Of a stretch of DNA of 64,000 nucleotides, positions 21,426-31,789 are shown one piece after another (positions within the stretch are counted from its first letter, which is position 1; each line of letters starts with the position of its first letter). Location of the stretch: the NCBI RefSeq assembly GCF_019703515.2, contig NC_059346.1:13000501-13064500 (forward strand), written 5' to 3'. A program made the translations under genes and the position numbers. The DNA comes from Myxocyprinus asiaticus. Its lineage: Eukaryota > Chordata > Actinopteri > Cypriniformes > Catostomidae. A model generated the notes under the pieces. It saw only the letters and a program-made list of their open reading frames with translations, searched no databases and was not told the DNA's origin.

Positions 21426-21471
<46 letters not shown>
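21420..21471. repeat. (GA)n microsatellite
   Basis: GA repeats with an AAAG interruption near the start. Confidence 0.95.
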
Positions 21472-21472
<1 letters not shown>

Positions 21473-22122
21473 ACCCACAGAGACTAGGAACAATATAGCC
21501 CTGTCAGCAAGGCTGAAATGATAAAGTGCTCACAAGGATAAAAAGATGGAGGTAAGAGGAAAAGTCAGAAAGTGAAGGGGAAAAAAGAGAGGGAAAGTAA
21601 ACGAGAGAGACAGAGAATCTCTTCATTACCGTCATCAGCTGATCAAGGTAGGAGTTGTAACTCAGGCCCATTACTTCCACAGGGTGTGACAGCAAGTTGC
21701 TTTGGAGAGTCCAAAAGGCATGAGCAGAGAGGTATAAAGACTCGAGGCATGAAGACTGAGAGAAATTGGTGGAGAACAGGGTCAGTATGCAGAGTAACGG
21801 ATTGAATTAGAGCCGTACAGTCTGATGTCTTAGGGGCTGTTCACACCAAACATGTTTTTGTGTCTGTCTGCACTGATTTTTAGTTGTTTTCCTGAGTAAA
21901 TATCTGCAGGATGGACGTTTATGACCATTATACAGCATCACACTGTTTTTCATTGTCTCATGCATGAGCTCCACGAGACCTGAGTCCAGCTTTTTTAACG
22001 CAAGTACGCATTCGGTTACAATGGTCCCTTATAACCCTGCTAAGAGTGGAGTGATGGGGTTAGGAGAACAGATGGACAGAAAAATGCTGTCTGAAGACAC
22101 TGATATAAAAGCCTGTTCACAT
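21472..22122. other. Non-coding stretch
   Basis: Purine-rich near 21545-21620, then complex sequence without a convincing frame or motif. Confidence 0.45.
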
Positions 22123-22125
22123 TAA

Positions 22126-24047
22126 AGGTTGATTTATACTACTGCGTCGAACCTATGCCGTAGGCTACGTGCAGATATGGCGGTTACAACATAGCCTCCT
22201 TAGTCTGATGTGCACCTCTTTAACTAGAGACCGCCCCCCAGGATGATAACAATGATATCTGAGGTAGCATCGTATTTTATCCTAGATTATTTTAATATCT
22301 ATGCAACATATCACATTGTATTTGTTCTCGGGACCATTAAAGCAATTGTCTTAATCAGGAGCATCTGCGTTTTTTGTTTGTTTGTGCTTCATGAAGTTAC
22401 AAGCGAAATATGACAAAAGATATCTGTTTACAACCAACAAATAGAGCCGCACCCCCGCGACTTGATCAATACAACAGTTTCTATTATCTGAAATAACTTT
22501 TAATATGTCAAACTTTTTATGTTTCAATGTATTTTGCCCTAATCAGCCTCACATAGCTATAGTGGAAAGCACCGCGCTAACCCTCCCCCCGTCTCTTTCG
22601 CTCTCACACAAACTCTATCGGGATCAAAGTCGTCAGCGCACCCCCGCGACTCACCGGGATTGTAAACAGTTGTTTAGCAATGGAAAAGCTGTACAAGAAT
22701 TATGACACTTGCTGCTGCTGAGACTTAAACTTACACTTTATGCATAACCTCCTCGGTAGTGCATTATTTTTCAATAATTCAATGGTCCATCGTCAATTAT
22801 TCCTTACTTAAAATAGTTAGAAATATGAGATAATGTGCTTGTTATTGTTTATAATGAATTTAACTAACATTAACTACTGATCTGTTCAGCATTATGCAAT
22901 GCAAATTCAAACCCTTACAAATGTATTAAATCTGTTATTGAGGCAATAAACAGTTTTTTCTAGGCTGTTCTTGTTATTGTGTGTTGTTGTTGATGTCAGT
23001 AGCAAGCATACAACTAAATCTTTCAAATCACCCCTGATATAAACTGTTCTAATTGTTACAGTAGTTTAAAGCCCAATATTAAATTTAGGTTCTAAAAAAT
23101 CATTAGTAAACCTTAATAAACATTTATATTGGATGAATAGTTTCAACTTTAGATTGGGTACTGCAAAAATATGAACAGATAATTAATACATTACTTGTAA
23201 AGATATGGTGGCGTAGGGGGTTAAAGTACATAACTGGTAATCAGAAGGTTGCTGGTTCAGTCCCCATAGCCACCACCATTGTGTACTTGAGCAAGGCACT
23301 TAACTCCATGTTGCTCCGGGGGTATGGTCCCTTTAATAAGTACACTGTAAGTCGCTTTGGATAAAAGTGTCTGCCAAATGCATAAATGTAAATGTAAAGA
23401 TGTGTAAATAGTAAAAGCATGCATAAATCCCACAAATAACAACCAGCAAATGTGTGGCCTTTACAGACCTTAATTAGCTGGATATCATAAAAGATATCAA
23501 TAATTATTAACAAATAATTTAAATAATAATGTTAAAAATTATTAACATTATTAGCAATAATTATTATTAAACATGAATAGTGCGTAAAGTGGTGAAAAAT
23601 ACTAATATTTCTGAAAACATTTGCAAATGTAAAAAAGTACATGAGCTCATTTATGAAAAAGTTTAATGACATTATACAAATGTATATTAACAAATGATCT
23701 GTTTGTTAAACATTTGTTAGTTGATGTTTAAAAGTGCAAGGCCATATAGGAATGAAAGTTTAATGACATTTATAACTATTTTAATATACATTAACTAATG
23801 ATCTATTAAGCACTATGTAATGTTTGTTAATAATTTATTAATGAAAGTTATTATAAAGTGTTACCAATACTTTTGAATCCACAAATTACATTGCTTTTGT
23901 TTATTTAAAAATGTATAATTAGCATTTTGGCTGTGTACTCAAAGAACAATGCAGACACTCTAACGCAGAACAATAAATGAAAATCAACGTGTTGGCTACT
24001 ACGGAGAGCCTACACCATAGGTTCCACACAGAAGCATAAATCAGCCC
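22126..24047. mobile_element. PIF/Harbinger-like non-autonomous element, about 1.9 kb
   Basis: The left end AGGTTGATTTATACTACTGC and the complement of the right end (GGGCTGATTTATGCTTCTGT) match over about 40 bases with scattered changes, including CCTATGCCGTAGGCTACG against CCTATGGTGTAGGCTCTC. TAA at 22123-22125 and at 24048-24050 is a possible 3-base target duplication. The inside is AT-rich and non-coding, and a SINE is nested at 23205-23392. Confidence 0.65.
23205..23392 (+). mobile_element. tRNA-headed SINE with L2-like tail
   Basis: The head holds an A-box-like TGGCGTAGGGGGTTAAAG and a B-box-like GGTTGCTGGTTCAGTCCC. The tail holds GTAAGTCGCTTTGGATAAAA and GTCTGCCAAATG, the form shared by V-SINE-type elements. 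TGTAAAGAT at 23196-23204 and 23393-23401 is a 9-base target duplication. Confidence 0.82.
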
Positions 24048-24050
24048 TAA

Positions 24051-26969
24051 GTCCAATGCAATTAAACAACACAAAAGTATAAAGAATTTGCTAACTTTTT
24101 TTGCAGCAGAATCTATTCACACGATCTGAACAAATTAAGAGTTTTGCATTATGATATTTTAAACTTTGTGTTATGCAGTTCATAGAGATTTATTGTTTCG
24201 TACATGTTTTTTATTTGTTGCTTTGTTTGTTTTTTGTGCTAAAAATTCAGACCTTGTGTGAATAGGCCTTCAGTCTGCTATCCCGGAACACTGGAGGTCA
24301 GGTTTCATGCGTGTTACATCATAAAAGATTTTGTGTGATGTCAAATGAACAAAACAAATTGTGCACTGTGCAGGAGCATCATTTGGTTGATTTGGTGCCC
24401 TATTGGCAAGATACAGCCATGGAGAAAACAAAACAAAACACTGAATGATAGAATAAACAAATGATAAATTCTGAATTTATAATTTAGTGTGCAAGGGGAC
24501 CTGAGTTCACATCCTGACCTAAAATAAGTAAAATCGCAACTGAGCTTTACAGCCAGTGATCACCATTTGCTTTCCTTGTGTGGAAAAGAGCAGTTTGGAC
24601 ATTTGGCTAAATAACTAATTTTGTGCTTCACAGGAAAAGAGCCAAATGCGTTTCCTTAGGCATCAGAATGCATAGATGATGACTGAATTTAAAATTTTGG
24701 GTGGACTATTTCTTTAAAGCAGTGTGATTGGATTGGACTGCCAAATTTAGACATGAGTGAAGGGGTGATTTCTGCTACAGTGTTTAAGATAAACAAAAAG
24801 TCAGTTTGGAAGTTGCACTCTAAGTTCACTTTGCAAAAATCGGAGGAGGTGAATTGGTACTGTGTAACTCAATTTCAGTGTGTGTAGAAAAATTAAGTGC
24901 AGTAAAATAATATTTACAGTCACTAAAGCCACTGTGATATGTTGATTTCATTGTGTGATGCAGTCAGACTCAAGGTAATCACAAGCTCGCTCTAAATTCA
25001 CACTTTTTCCTCTACAATTCACACGTTCCACTTTACTGCTATCATTAATAAATAAATATACGATTCAGTTTAAATTTGTGATGTGGCATAATGGAGTTAC
25101 TCTACTGGACTTAAGTCATACCTCTATGACTTAAGAGTTGTCCAGCTGAAGATCTTTAAAGGTGAAATGTGTCTTTTCCGTGCCACTAGCAGCACTTAAT
25201 TAAATTGCAAAAATAATGACCCACCCACACTCTGCCATTGGTCGGTCAAACAGTTAGTCTCTCCCCAAACTTACACCATTGTTTAAGCCACTGTTGCTGT
25301 GTCAGGCAAGTTGGAACACAAAAAAAAACAAAAAACAACTGGTTGGTTTTTGAACATGAATGAATGAATTTTTTAGGGAAATCAATCTATGAATGCTTAT
25401 TGTTGTCAAAAATAAAATAAAATAAAAAAAAAAGACAAAAAAAAAAGACGAAAAAAAAGGAAAAAACATAAAACACAAAACTCAATATTTGTGTTATTTG
25501 CTTAATTTGCTCAATGCAACTTTGATGCATTGCATAATTTTAAAGTTTTTTTAATAAATTCAGCAGGCTTATGCATCACGTATGTGAGACCAAACCTTGC
25601 GTTTCTTGAATTCAAACAGATGGCAGGCTATATCTGGGGCCTATAAAATGAGAATGCGAAGACAGAAACTAATAATAAAAGTGATATTGTTAATATATTT
25701 TACATTTGCCTTTTTGAACATTTTAATTTATTCATTAATTATTTATTTTTTATAGTTTTAACAGTGACATTTGTAACAAGACCATAGTAAACACATGGAA
25801 GCATGGATCTTCTTCACTACCATGGTTAGATGTATCATGATTTCTATAAAACAAACTATGGCATTTTTGTAATTATAAACAGTAGACCTACTCTAAACAC
25901 ATGTAAAAAAAAAAAAAAAAAAAAAAATACAATATATTAATATTTATAAGTTGTAACAAAAATTAATTTTATTCCCTCACTCCCCTAATGTAGCCTACCA
26001 CAAATTTAATAGAGCTGAAGTAGTGATATGATAATATTTATTATCAATCTATTTACCGCCCCCGTTAAGAACCTCTGACATAAGATGATGTTTGGCAGAA
26101 TGACAGCCACAGTCACCATTCACTTTCATTGGAAAATGACGCAATGAGAATGAATGGTGACTGACACCTGCCTAACATCTCCTTTTGTGGGGTAAACTAT
26201 CCATTTGACATTTAAAAAAACTATCCACATAACCTGCAATGCAAAATTCTGAGTGTTTGTGTAGTATGTTGTATGGAGGGCAGACAACTTTATACTTTAG
26301 GCCCCCTTCTTATTCCAACCTGTAAAAGCATTTTTTCCATAGCCTAAACATTATCATTATTAATAAATGTAAACATAAGCATGATTGCGCATTAAATAAG
26401 ATGCTAAAAAACACATTTTATGTTTGAATAATTAAAATAACCTAATAAAAACAACACCGTATGTATCTGTATATATTCATAATAAATGAACATTAATTTA
26501 CATTAAATGATGATGCATACTAGAATGTTTGATCAAGTTTAACGAGTTGGAACTGTGCTTCTAATGGAAATGTTGGCTTTTTATGTTTTAAATGTTGATT
26601 TAAGTCATCTCTTGAAATATCTGATGGCAAACAAAACCAGATTTTCCCCCTACAACCAGAGAGCATTAGAATTGAACAGATTTTACACAGGAGGAAAACT
26701 GATAGCTTGGACCAGAATTCATTAAGTTCCAGGTTTAGAGCCCTTGATTTTATTTTATTTTACTTATTTATTTTTTAATTTGTAAGAATTTTTTTATTTG
26801 TGTTGTTATTGAAAACAACAACAACAACAACAACAACAACAAAAAACAAAAAAAAACAGTAGTCTATTACTCATTTAGGATCTACAACTAAAACTACCTA
26901 CATAGTTTTAATATGGATCTATAAAAACAGTTACTACAGTTAGTGTTGGTACAGTAATGGCACACATTA
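24051..26969. other. AT-rich non-coding stretch
   Basis: No gene is recognised. It holds small MITE ends at about 24672-24718 (TTTTGGGTGGACTATTTCTT) and about 26095-26213 (ends GGGGTAAACTATCCATTT), A-rich runs at 25320-25480 and 25904-25927, and an (AAC)n run at about 26816-26842. Confidence 0.5.
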
Positions 26970-27121
26970 TTCCCTGTCTGTCACTCACTCGACGTTGTGT
27001 CGATGTAGTGACACTAGGGGTTCGCTCTTGAGAGCCCCAATCACCTTTGCTTTATTCAGAAAAGGCTAATGAAAATTGGTGAGTGGAATTTGTATGCCAC
27101 TCTCTGCCCCGGACATACGGG

Positions 27122-27129
27122 TATAAAAG
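27122..27129 (+). promoter_or_regulatory. TATA box in DIRS copy B 5' ITR
   Basis: TATAAAAG, followed about 25 bases later by CACTCATTCAGACT, an initiator-like site conserved between copies. Confidence 0.6.
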
Positions 27130-27189
27130 GAGATGGCGTGCACCACTCATTCAGACTTGTTCTTCGGAGCTAAGCATATGTGTGTGTGT

Positions 27190-29025
27190 TCGTCCCATCA
27201 CCTTTCGTGGAGGGGTCATGTTCTCACTGCGAGAACATGCCCATGAGAACGTTGTGGTCATGGCTCTCTTCCTTCTTTGTGAGCCTTCGAGGGACGAGCA
27301 TACCAGTACAAGGTCCTCCCGTTCGGTCTCTCCCTGTCTCATCGCATCTTTACCAAAGTCGCAGAGGCTGCCCTGGCCCCGCTGAGGGAGAAGGGCATTT
27401 GCATTCTCAATTATCTCGATGACTGGCTGATCCTAGCTCACTCGCAAGATCTATTGTGTGCGCACAGGGACCTTGTGCTTTGGCACCTCGGCCGACTGGA
27501 ACTTCAGGTCAACTGGGGAAAGAGCAAGCTCTCCCTGGCGCAGAGCATCTCTTTTCTCAGTATGGAGTTGGATTCAGTCACCCTGATGGTACGCCTTACA
27601 AACGAGCATGCACAGTCGGTGCTGGCCTGCCTTAAAACCTTCACGCAGAAGGTAGCGGTCCCAGTGAAACAATTTCAGAGGCTCCTGGGGCATATGGCAT
27701 CCCCGGCGGCGGTACTCCCCCTCGGGTTGATGCATATGAGACCACTCCAGCACTGGCTACAGACTCGAGTCCCGAGGTGGGCATGGTGCCACGGCACCCA
27801 GTGCGTGATTATCACGCCTCTGTGCCATCAAACTTTCAGTCCTTGATCAGACCTGGCATTAGTACGGGCAGGGGTTCCCTTAGAACAGGTCTCGAGGTGC
27901 ATCGTGGTCATGACAGATGCCCCGAATTCGGGCTGGCGCGCTGTGTGCAACAGGCAGACAGTGTCGGGGCTCTGGACAGGGCCCCGCCTGCAATGGCACA
28001 TCAACTGCCTAGACTTGCGGGCAATATTGCTGACCCTGCGGAGGCTTCGGCCGTTGATTCAGGGCAAGCACGTGTTGATCCGGACGGACAACACAGCGAC
28101 TGTGGTGTACATAAACCGCCAGGGTGGAGTACGCTCACGTCGCATGACGCAACTCACCCATCGCCTCCTCCTTTGGAGTCAGCAGACGTTGAAGTCCCTG
28201 CGAGCCACCCACCTCACAGGCATCCTCAACCATGCAGCGGACGCGCTCTCACGGCAGGTAACGCTCCGCGGAGAGTGGAGTCTCTACCCCTGTGCAGTCC
28301 AGCTGATTTGGGAGCGATTCGGAGAGGCACAGGTGGACCTGTTTGCCTCCCGAGAGTCCCCTCACTGCCCCCTTTGGTACTCCCTGTCCGAGGCTCCCCT
28401 TGGCACGGATGCCTTGGTGCACAGCTGGCCTCAGGGTCTGTGCAAGTACACGTTTCCCCCAGTGAGCCTCGTTGCACAGATGTTGTGCAAAGTCAGGGAG
28501 GACGGGCAACAAGTCCTGATTGTTGCACCATACTGGCCCAACCAGACTTGGTTTTCAGACCTGATGCTCTTTGCTGATACTCGACCTCTTTTCCTGGCGC
28601 ATTCCCCTGAGGCAGGACCTTCTCACTCAGGGGCAGGGCACGCTCCGGCACCCGTGGCCAGACCTCTGGAATCTCCACGTCTGGCTCCTGGACAGGACGC
28701 AGAGGACCTAGCAGGCCTTCCACCAGTGGTGGTAGACACGATCACTCAGGCCAGAGCCCCCTCTATGAGGTGGCTGTATGCTTTGAAGTGGCGTCTCTTC
28801 ACGAATTGGTGTTCTTCCCGTGGGGAAGATCCACGGAGATGCGCAGTCGAGTCTGTGTTGTCCTTTCTACAAGAGGGACTAGAGAGATGGCTGTCTCCCT
28901 CTACCCTGAATGTGTACGTGGCTGTTATTGCAGCATATCACAATACACTGGATGGGAGACCCTCTCAACAGCATGACCTGATCACCAGGTTCCTCAAAGG
29001 TGCAAGGAGATTGAATCCCCCTTGA
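27190..29025 (+). pseudogene. DIRS copy B gag remnant joined to RT, RNase H and downstream domain
   Basis: A short gag piece (FVEGSCSHCENMPM, about 27200-27245) is joined by a deletion to RT near 27290. From 27298 one frame holds YQYKVLPFGLSLS (RT motif B), ILNYLDDWLILAHS (catalytic YLDDW intact), NWGKSKLS, LRLLGHM-type text (FQRLLGHMASP) and AWCHGT. A single TGA at 27844 replaces a Trp codon; the same frame then runs to 29025. RNase H follows: VMTDAPNSGW, CLDLRAI (Asp where copy C has Glu) and IRTDNTATVVYINRQGG. Next is AQVDLFASRESPHCPLWYSL with APYWP, a region described as methyltransferase-like in DIRS elements, then the recombinase N-terminus (RWLYALKWRLFTNWC). RT motif A is deleted, so it cannot be active. 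Confidence 0.85.
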
Positions 29026-29690
29026 CCTCACCTGATTCCCTCTTGGGATCTCTCTGTGGTCTTACCTGCCCTTTGAGCCCCTGGAGCAGGCCGAGCTCAG
29101 CACTTTGTCCCTGAAGACGGCCCTCCTGGTGACGCTCACTTCTATCAAGGGGGTGGGGGACCTACAGGTTGCTCTCTGTCACCAGCGAATGCCTGGAGTT
29201 TGGGCCGGCACACTCTCATGTGATCTTGAGACTCTGGCCCAGTTACATGCCCAAAGTTCCCACCACTCCCTTCCGGGATCAGGTGGTGAACCTGCAAGTG
29301 CTCCCTTCAGAGGAGGATGACCCGGCCTTGTCGTTGCTGTGTCCAGTTCGCCCCCTGTGCATCTATCTGGAACGCACACAGAGCTTTAGATGCTCGGAGC
29401 AGCTCTTTGTCTGCTTTGGAGGGCAGCAGAAGGGGAAAGCTGTCTCCAAACAGAGGTTGTCCCATTGGATTGTGGGTGCCATTTCTCTGACTTACCAATC
29501 ACAAGACCTGCCGTGCCCTTTGGGAGTCCGGGCGCACTCCCAAAGGTATTGCATCCTCCTGGGCACTGGCGAGGGGCGCCTCTCTAGCAGACATATGCAG
29601 AGCAGCAGGTTGGGCTACACCCAATACCTTTGCAAGGTTCTAAAACCTGCGCATAAAACCGGTTTCGACCCGAGTGTTACGGGGTAACAA
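28716..29690 (+). pseudogene. DIRS copy B tyrosine recombinase (dead)
   Basis: In this family a tyrosine recombinase, not an integrase, inserts the circular DNA copy. The N-terminal helical part reads in the RT frame to 29025 (WLSPSTLNVYVAVIAAYHNT). After a frameshift the core reads SLKTALLVTLTSIKGVGDLQ, where copy C has SIKRVGDL: the first catalytic Arg is Gly here. In another frame FGPAHSHVILR, PKVPTTPFRDQVVNLQVLPS and LFVCFGGQQKG follow, then VRAHSQR (HxxR box kept). After that a frameshift destroys the DICRAAGWATP and RFY part. At least three defects make it inactive. Confidence 0.85.
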
Positions 29691-30394
29691 CAGGTAGGCT
29701 GGGTGGCCAGTTGGGTGTATAGCTTGCATTGCACCTTTCCCCTTTCCAGGTGATAATGTGCGCTATCTTGTCCACAACAGTTCCCCGTAACTGGTGAACA
29801 CTGGACGCCTCTTTAATTCCTTAAGCACTATTCAGTGGCGAACTCGGCGGAGGAGTGATGGCGCCAGGCCCAGTACTCGTGGTATGCCCCTTCAGGTGGC
29901 TCAGTGCTCCATATGTGGTGATTCCCCCCTCAGTAATCCCGTATGATGCGTTTCCACTGTTTGGTTCACCTCAGGTGAACCCTGTGTTTCCCCTTGTCAG
30001 AGCTCTGCTCTGCCTCGGCCACTGTTGCTGTGTACCCTCTACATAGATAGGGTCCTCCCCAGTGGCATCATTCCATATGTGAACTTCTCCATCTGTAAGT
30101 CCATGTGAGGTATTCTCCACATGTTAACCTCCCTCTGGTAGGATGTGATCTCCGTAGTGCTCTCCCTCCTGGAGAGGGAAGAGCACTTCCCCAGTGCTAT
30201 TCTAGCAGGTGCTCGGCGGGAAATTACATAATACAAAAATCAGGAAAGGCCACTGCCTGTAGCTTCCTCGGGTAAGTGCCTCCTCCCACTCTTATTGGGA
30301 CCGGGAGACGCCTTACCTAACTCGCTGGAAGGTCACGACGTGGTCGAGCTCTCACTGCGACACAGTTCAGCGCCTGCGGCATTTCATATAGGAA

Positions 30395-30493
30395 CCCCTA
30401 GTGTCACTATATCGACACAACGTCGAGTGAGTGACAGACAGGGAACGTCTTAGTTACTGGTGTAACCTCTGTTCCCTGATGGAGGGAACGAGA
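30395..30493 (+). repeat. Internal complementary region (ICR) of DIRS copy B
   Basis: Bases 30395-30445 are the reverse complement of the left outer end 26970-27020 with one visible mismatch. Bases 30447-30493 are the reverse complement of the right outer end (about 30733-30779) with a few mismatches. The two ends are thus joined head to tail in complement, as in the DIRS-1 ICR. Confidence 0.88.
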
Positions 30494-30595
30494 CGTTGTG
30501 TCCCTCCTGCTGCGGCGCTGAACCGACCGCTGACATGGCCGGGACTATCTCTCGGCTCCTCAGCACAACTCTGAATGAGGGGTGCACGCCATCTC

Positions 30596-30603
30596 CTTTT
30601 ATA
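30596..30603 (-). promoter_or_regulatory. TATA box in DIRS copy B 3' ITR (antisense)
   Basis: TATAAAAG on the minus strand, the mirror of the 5' ITR box; it would drive antisense transcription into the element. Confidence 0.5.
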
Positions 30604-30779
30604 CCCGGATGTCCGGGCCGGAGAGTGGCATGCAAACTCCACTTGCCAATTTTCATTGGCCTTTTCTGAATAAAGCAAAGGTGATTGGGGCTCTCAAGAG
30701 CAAACCCCTAGTGTCACTACATCGACACAAATTCTCGTTCCCTCTATCAGGGAACAGAGGTTACACCAATAACCATGAC

Positions 30780-31256
30780 ATTTTCTTGTCTTTTCTTTGT
30801 CAACGCTGTTTAAAAGGTCAGGTCTGTTTGGCCTTATGAGATGTTTAACATGCCTCCACACAAGCGTGAGGATATGTGCGAGTCTTTTTAAGATAAACCA
30901 CTGAATGTCTTAAGCAGGAGCCCACACACTGGATAAAACTGTATTACCAAGTAAGAGCAGTCTTCATTCTAGCTAATGCCTAGTGGACACAACATGACTC
31001 AAGCTTATCTCCTTTGATGTTTTGAGTTGGCGACTGGTCTGTGACGAGAAGTCTCGGATCTCAGGATGAAAGGTCCTGTTGTTTGGGCACTCCTGCGAAA
31101 GGCCAAGACTACCAAGACTCTGCAACAGTTTTCAAAACTGTTTGATATCTAGACGTCTTGTTGTCATGTGTGCGCATCGTTCCAACGAGCAAAAGACGGA
31201 CAATCAGCCACAGCCAATGAAATATAGAGAGTGCGCAAGAGGAGGGCAAGTTATTA
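30780..31256. other. Non-coding stretch
   Basis: Complex sequence of moderate GC without a recognised gene or element end. Confidence 0.45.
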
Positions 31257-31785
31257 GGAAGCAGAAGACAAAAAAATAATTATAATATAATTAAATGAAA
31301 CTTCACCTCCCTATACCCTCTGTCTTTATTATTTTAATCTGTTTTTTTTAAATGTTTCCTTTTGCAAACAGCAAAAAGAGTGCGATCCGTTCTTTCATGT
31401 TTGTTGAAAGAGGAGAGTAAGATTTGGGTTGTAGGAGACAAAAAATTATTAGAAAATAAAATAAAAAAATCATCCACATCTCCCTACCCGCTGTCTTTAT
31501 TATTTTCAGCTGTTTTTTTGTTTTGTTTTTTGTTTGTTTTCTTTGCAAATTTGCGCAAATATGTGTAAAATGGGAGTGAGATGTTCTTTTGTGTTTGTTG
31601 AAAGAGGAGAGCAAGGTATTGGGTAGAAGGAGACAAAAATAATAATAAAATAAAATAAAATAAAATCTCCCTACCTGCTGTTTTTATTATTATCAGCAGT
31701 TTTTATAATTTTATCTTTTGAAAATGGTGCTAATAAAGCACAAAAACGGACAAGAGCCACTCTTTCATGTTTTTTGACATGTATC
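31257..31785. repeat. Three diverged tandem units of about 165-195 bp
   Basis: The units begin near 31257, 31423 and 31617. Each has in order: GGAGACAAAA-type text, an AATAAAATAAA-rich run, CTCCCTACC(C/T)GCTGT..TTATTATT, a T-rich run, GCAAA..., and a CTTT(C/T)(A/G)TGTTTGTTGAAAG-like end. Alignment is clear by eye but spacing differs between units. No coding is evident. Confidence 0.7.
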
Positions 31786-31789
31786 AAGA

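Larger units (their letters stand above)
26970..30779 (+). mobile_element. DIRS-type retrotransposon copy B (internally deleted, both ends present)
   Basis: The left end is TTCCCTGTCTGTCACTCACT and the right end is GGTTACACCAATAACCATGA. The left ITR (to about 27165) is inverted at about 30565-30735. The internal complementary region lies at 30395-30493. The copy is 3.8 kb against about 5.5 kb for copy C because most of gag and the RT N-terminus are deleted. Order: ITR, gag remnant, RT, RNase H, methyltransferase-like region, tyrosine recombinase, 3' non-coding region, ICR, ITR. Confidence 0.9.

Noticed and set aside
27777..28577. 266-codon plus-strand frame in DIRS copy B
   Set aside because: Alternate-frame shadow of the RNase H region; the conserved motifs lie in the frame running 27298-29025.
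31257..31785. Repeated units considered as a CRISPR-like array
   Set aside because: Units are long, diverged and contiguous, with no identical short repeat and unique spacer pattern, and the genome is eukaryotic.
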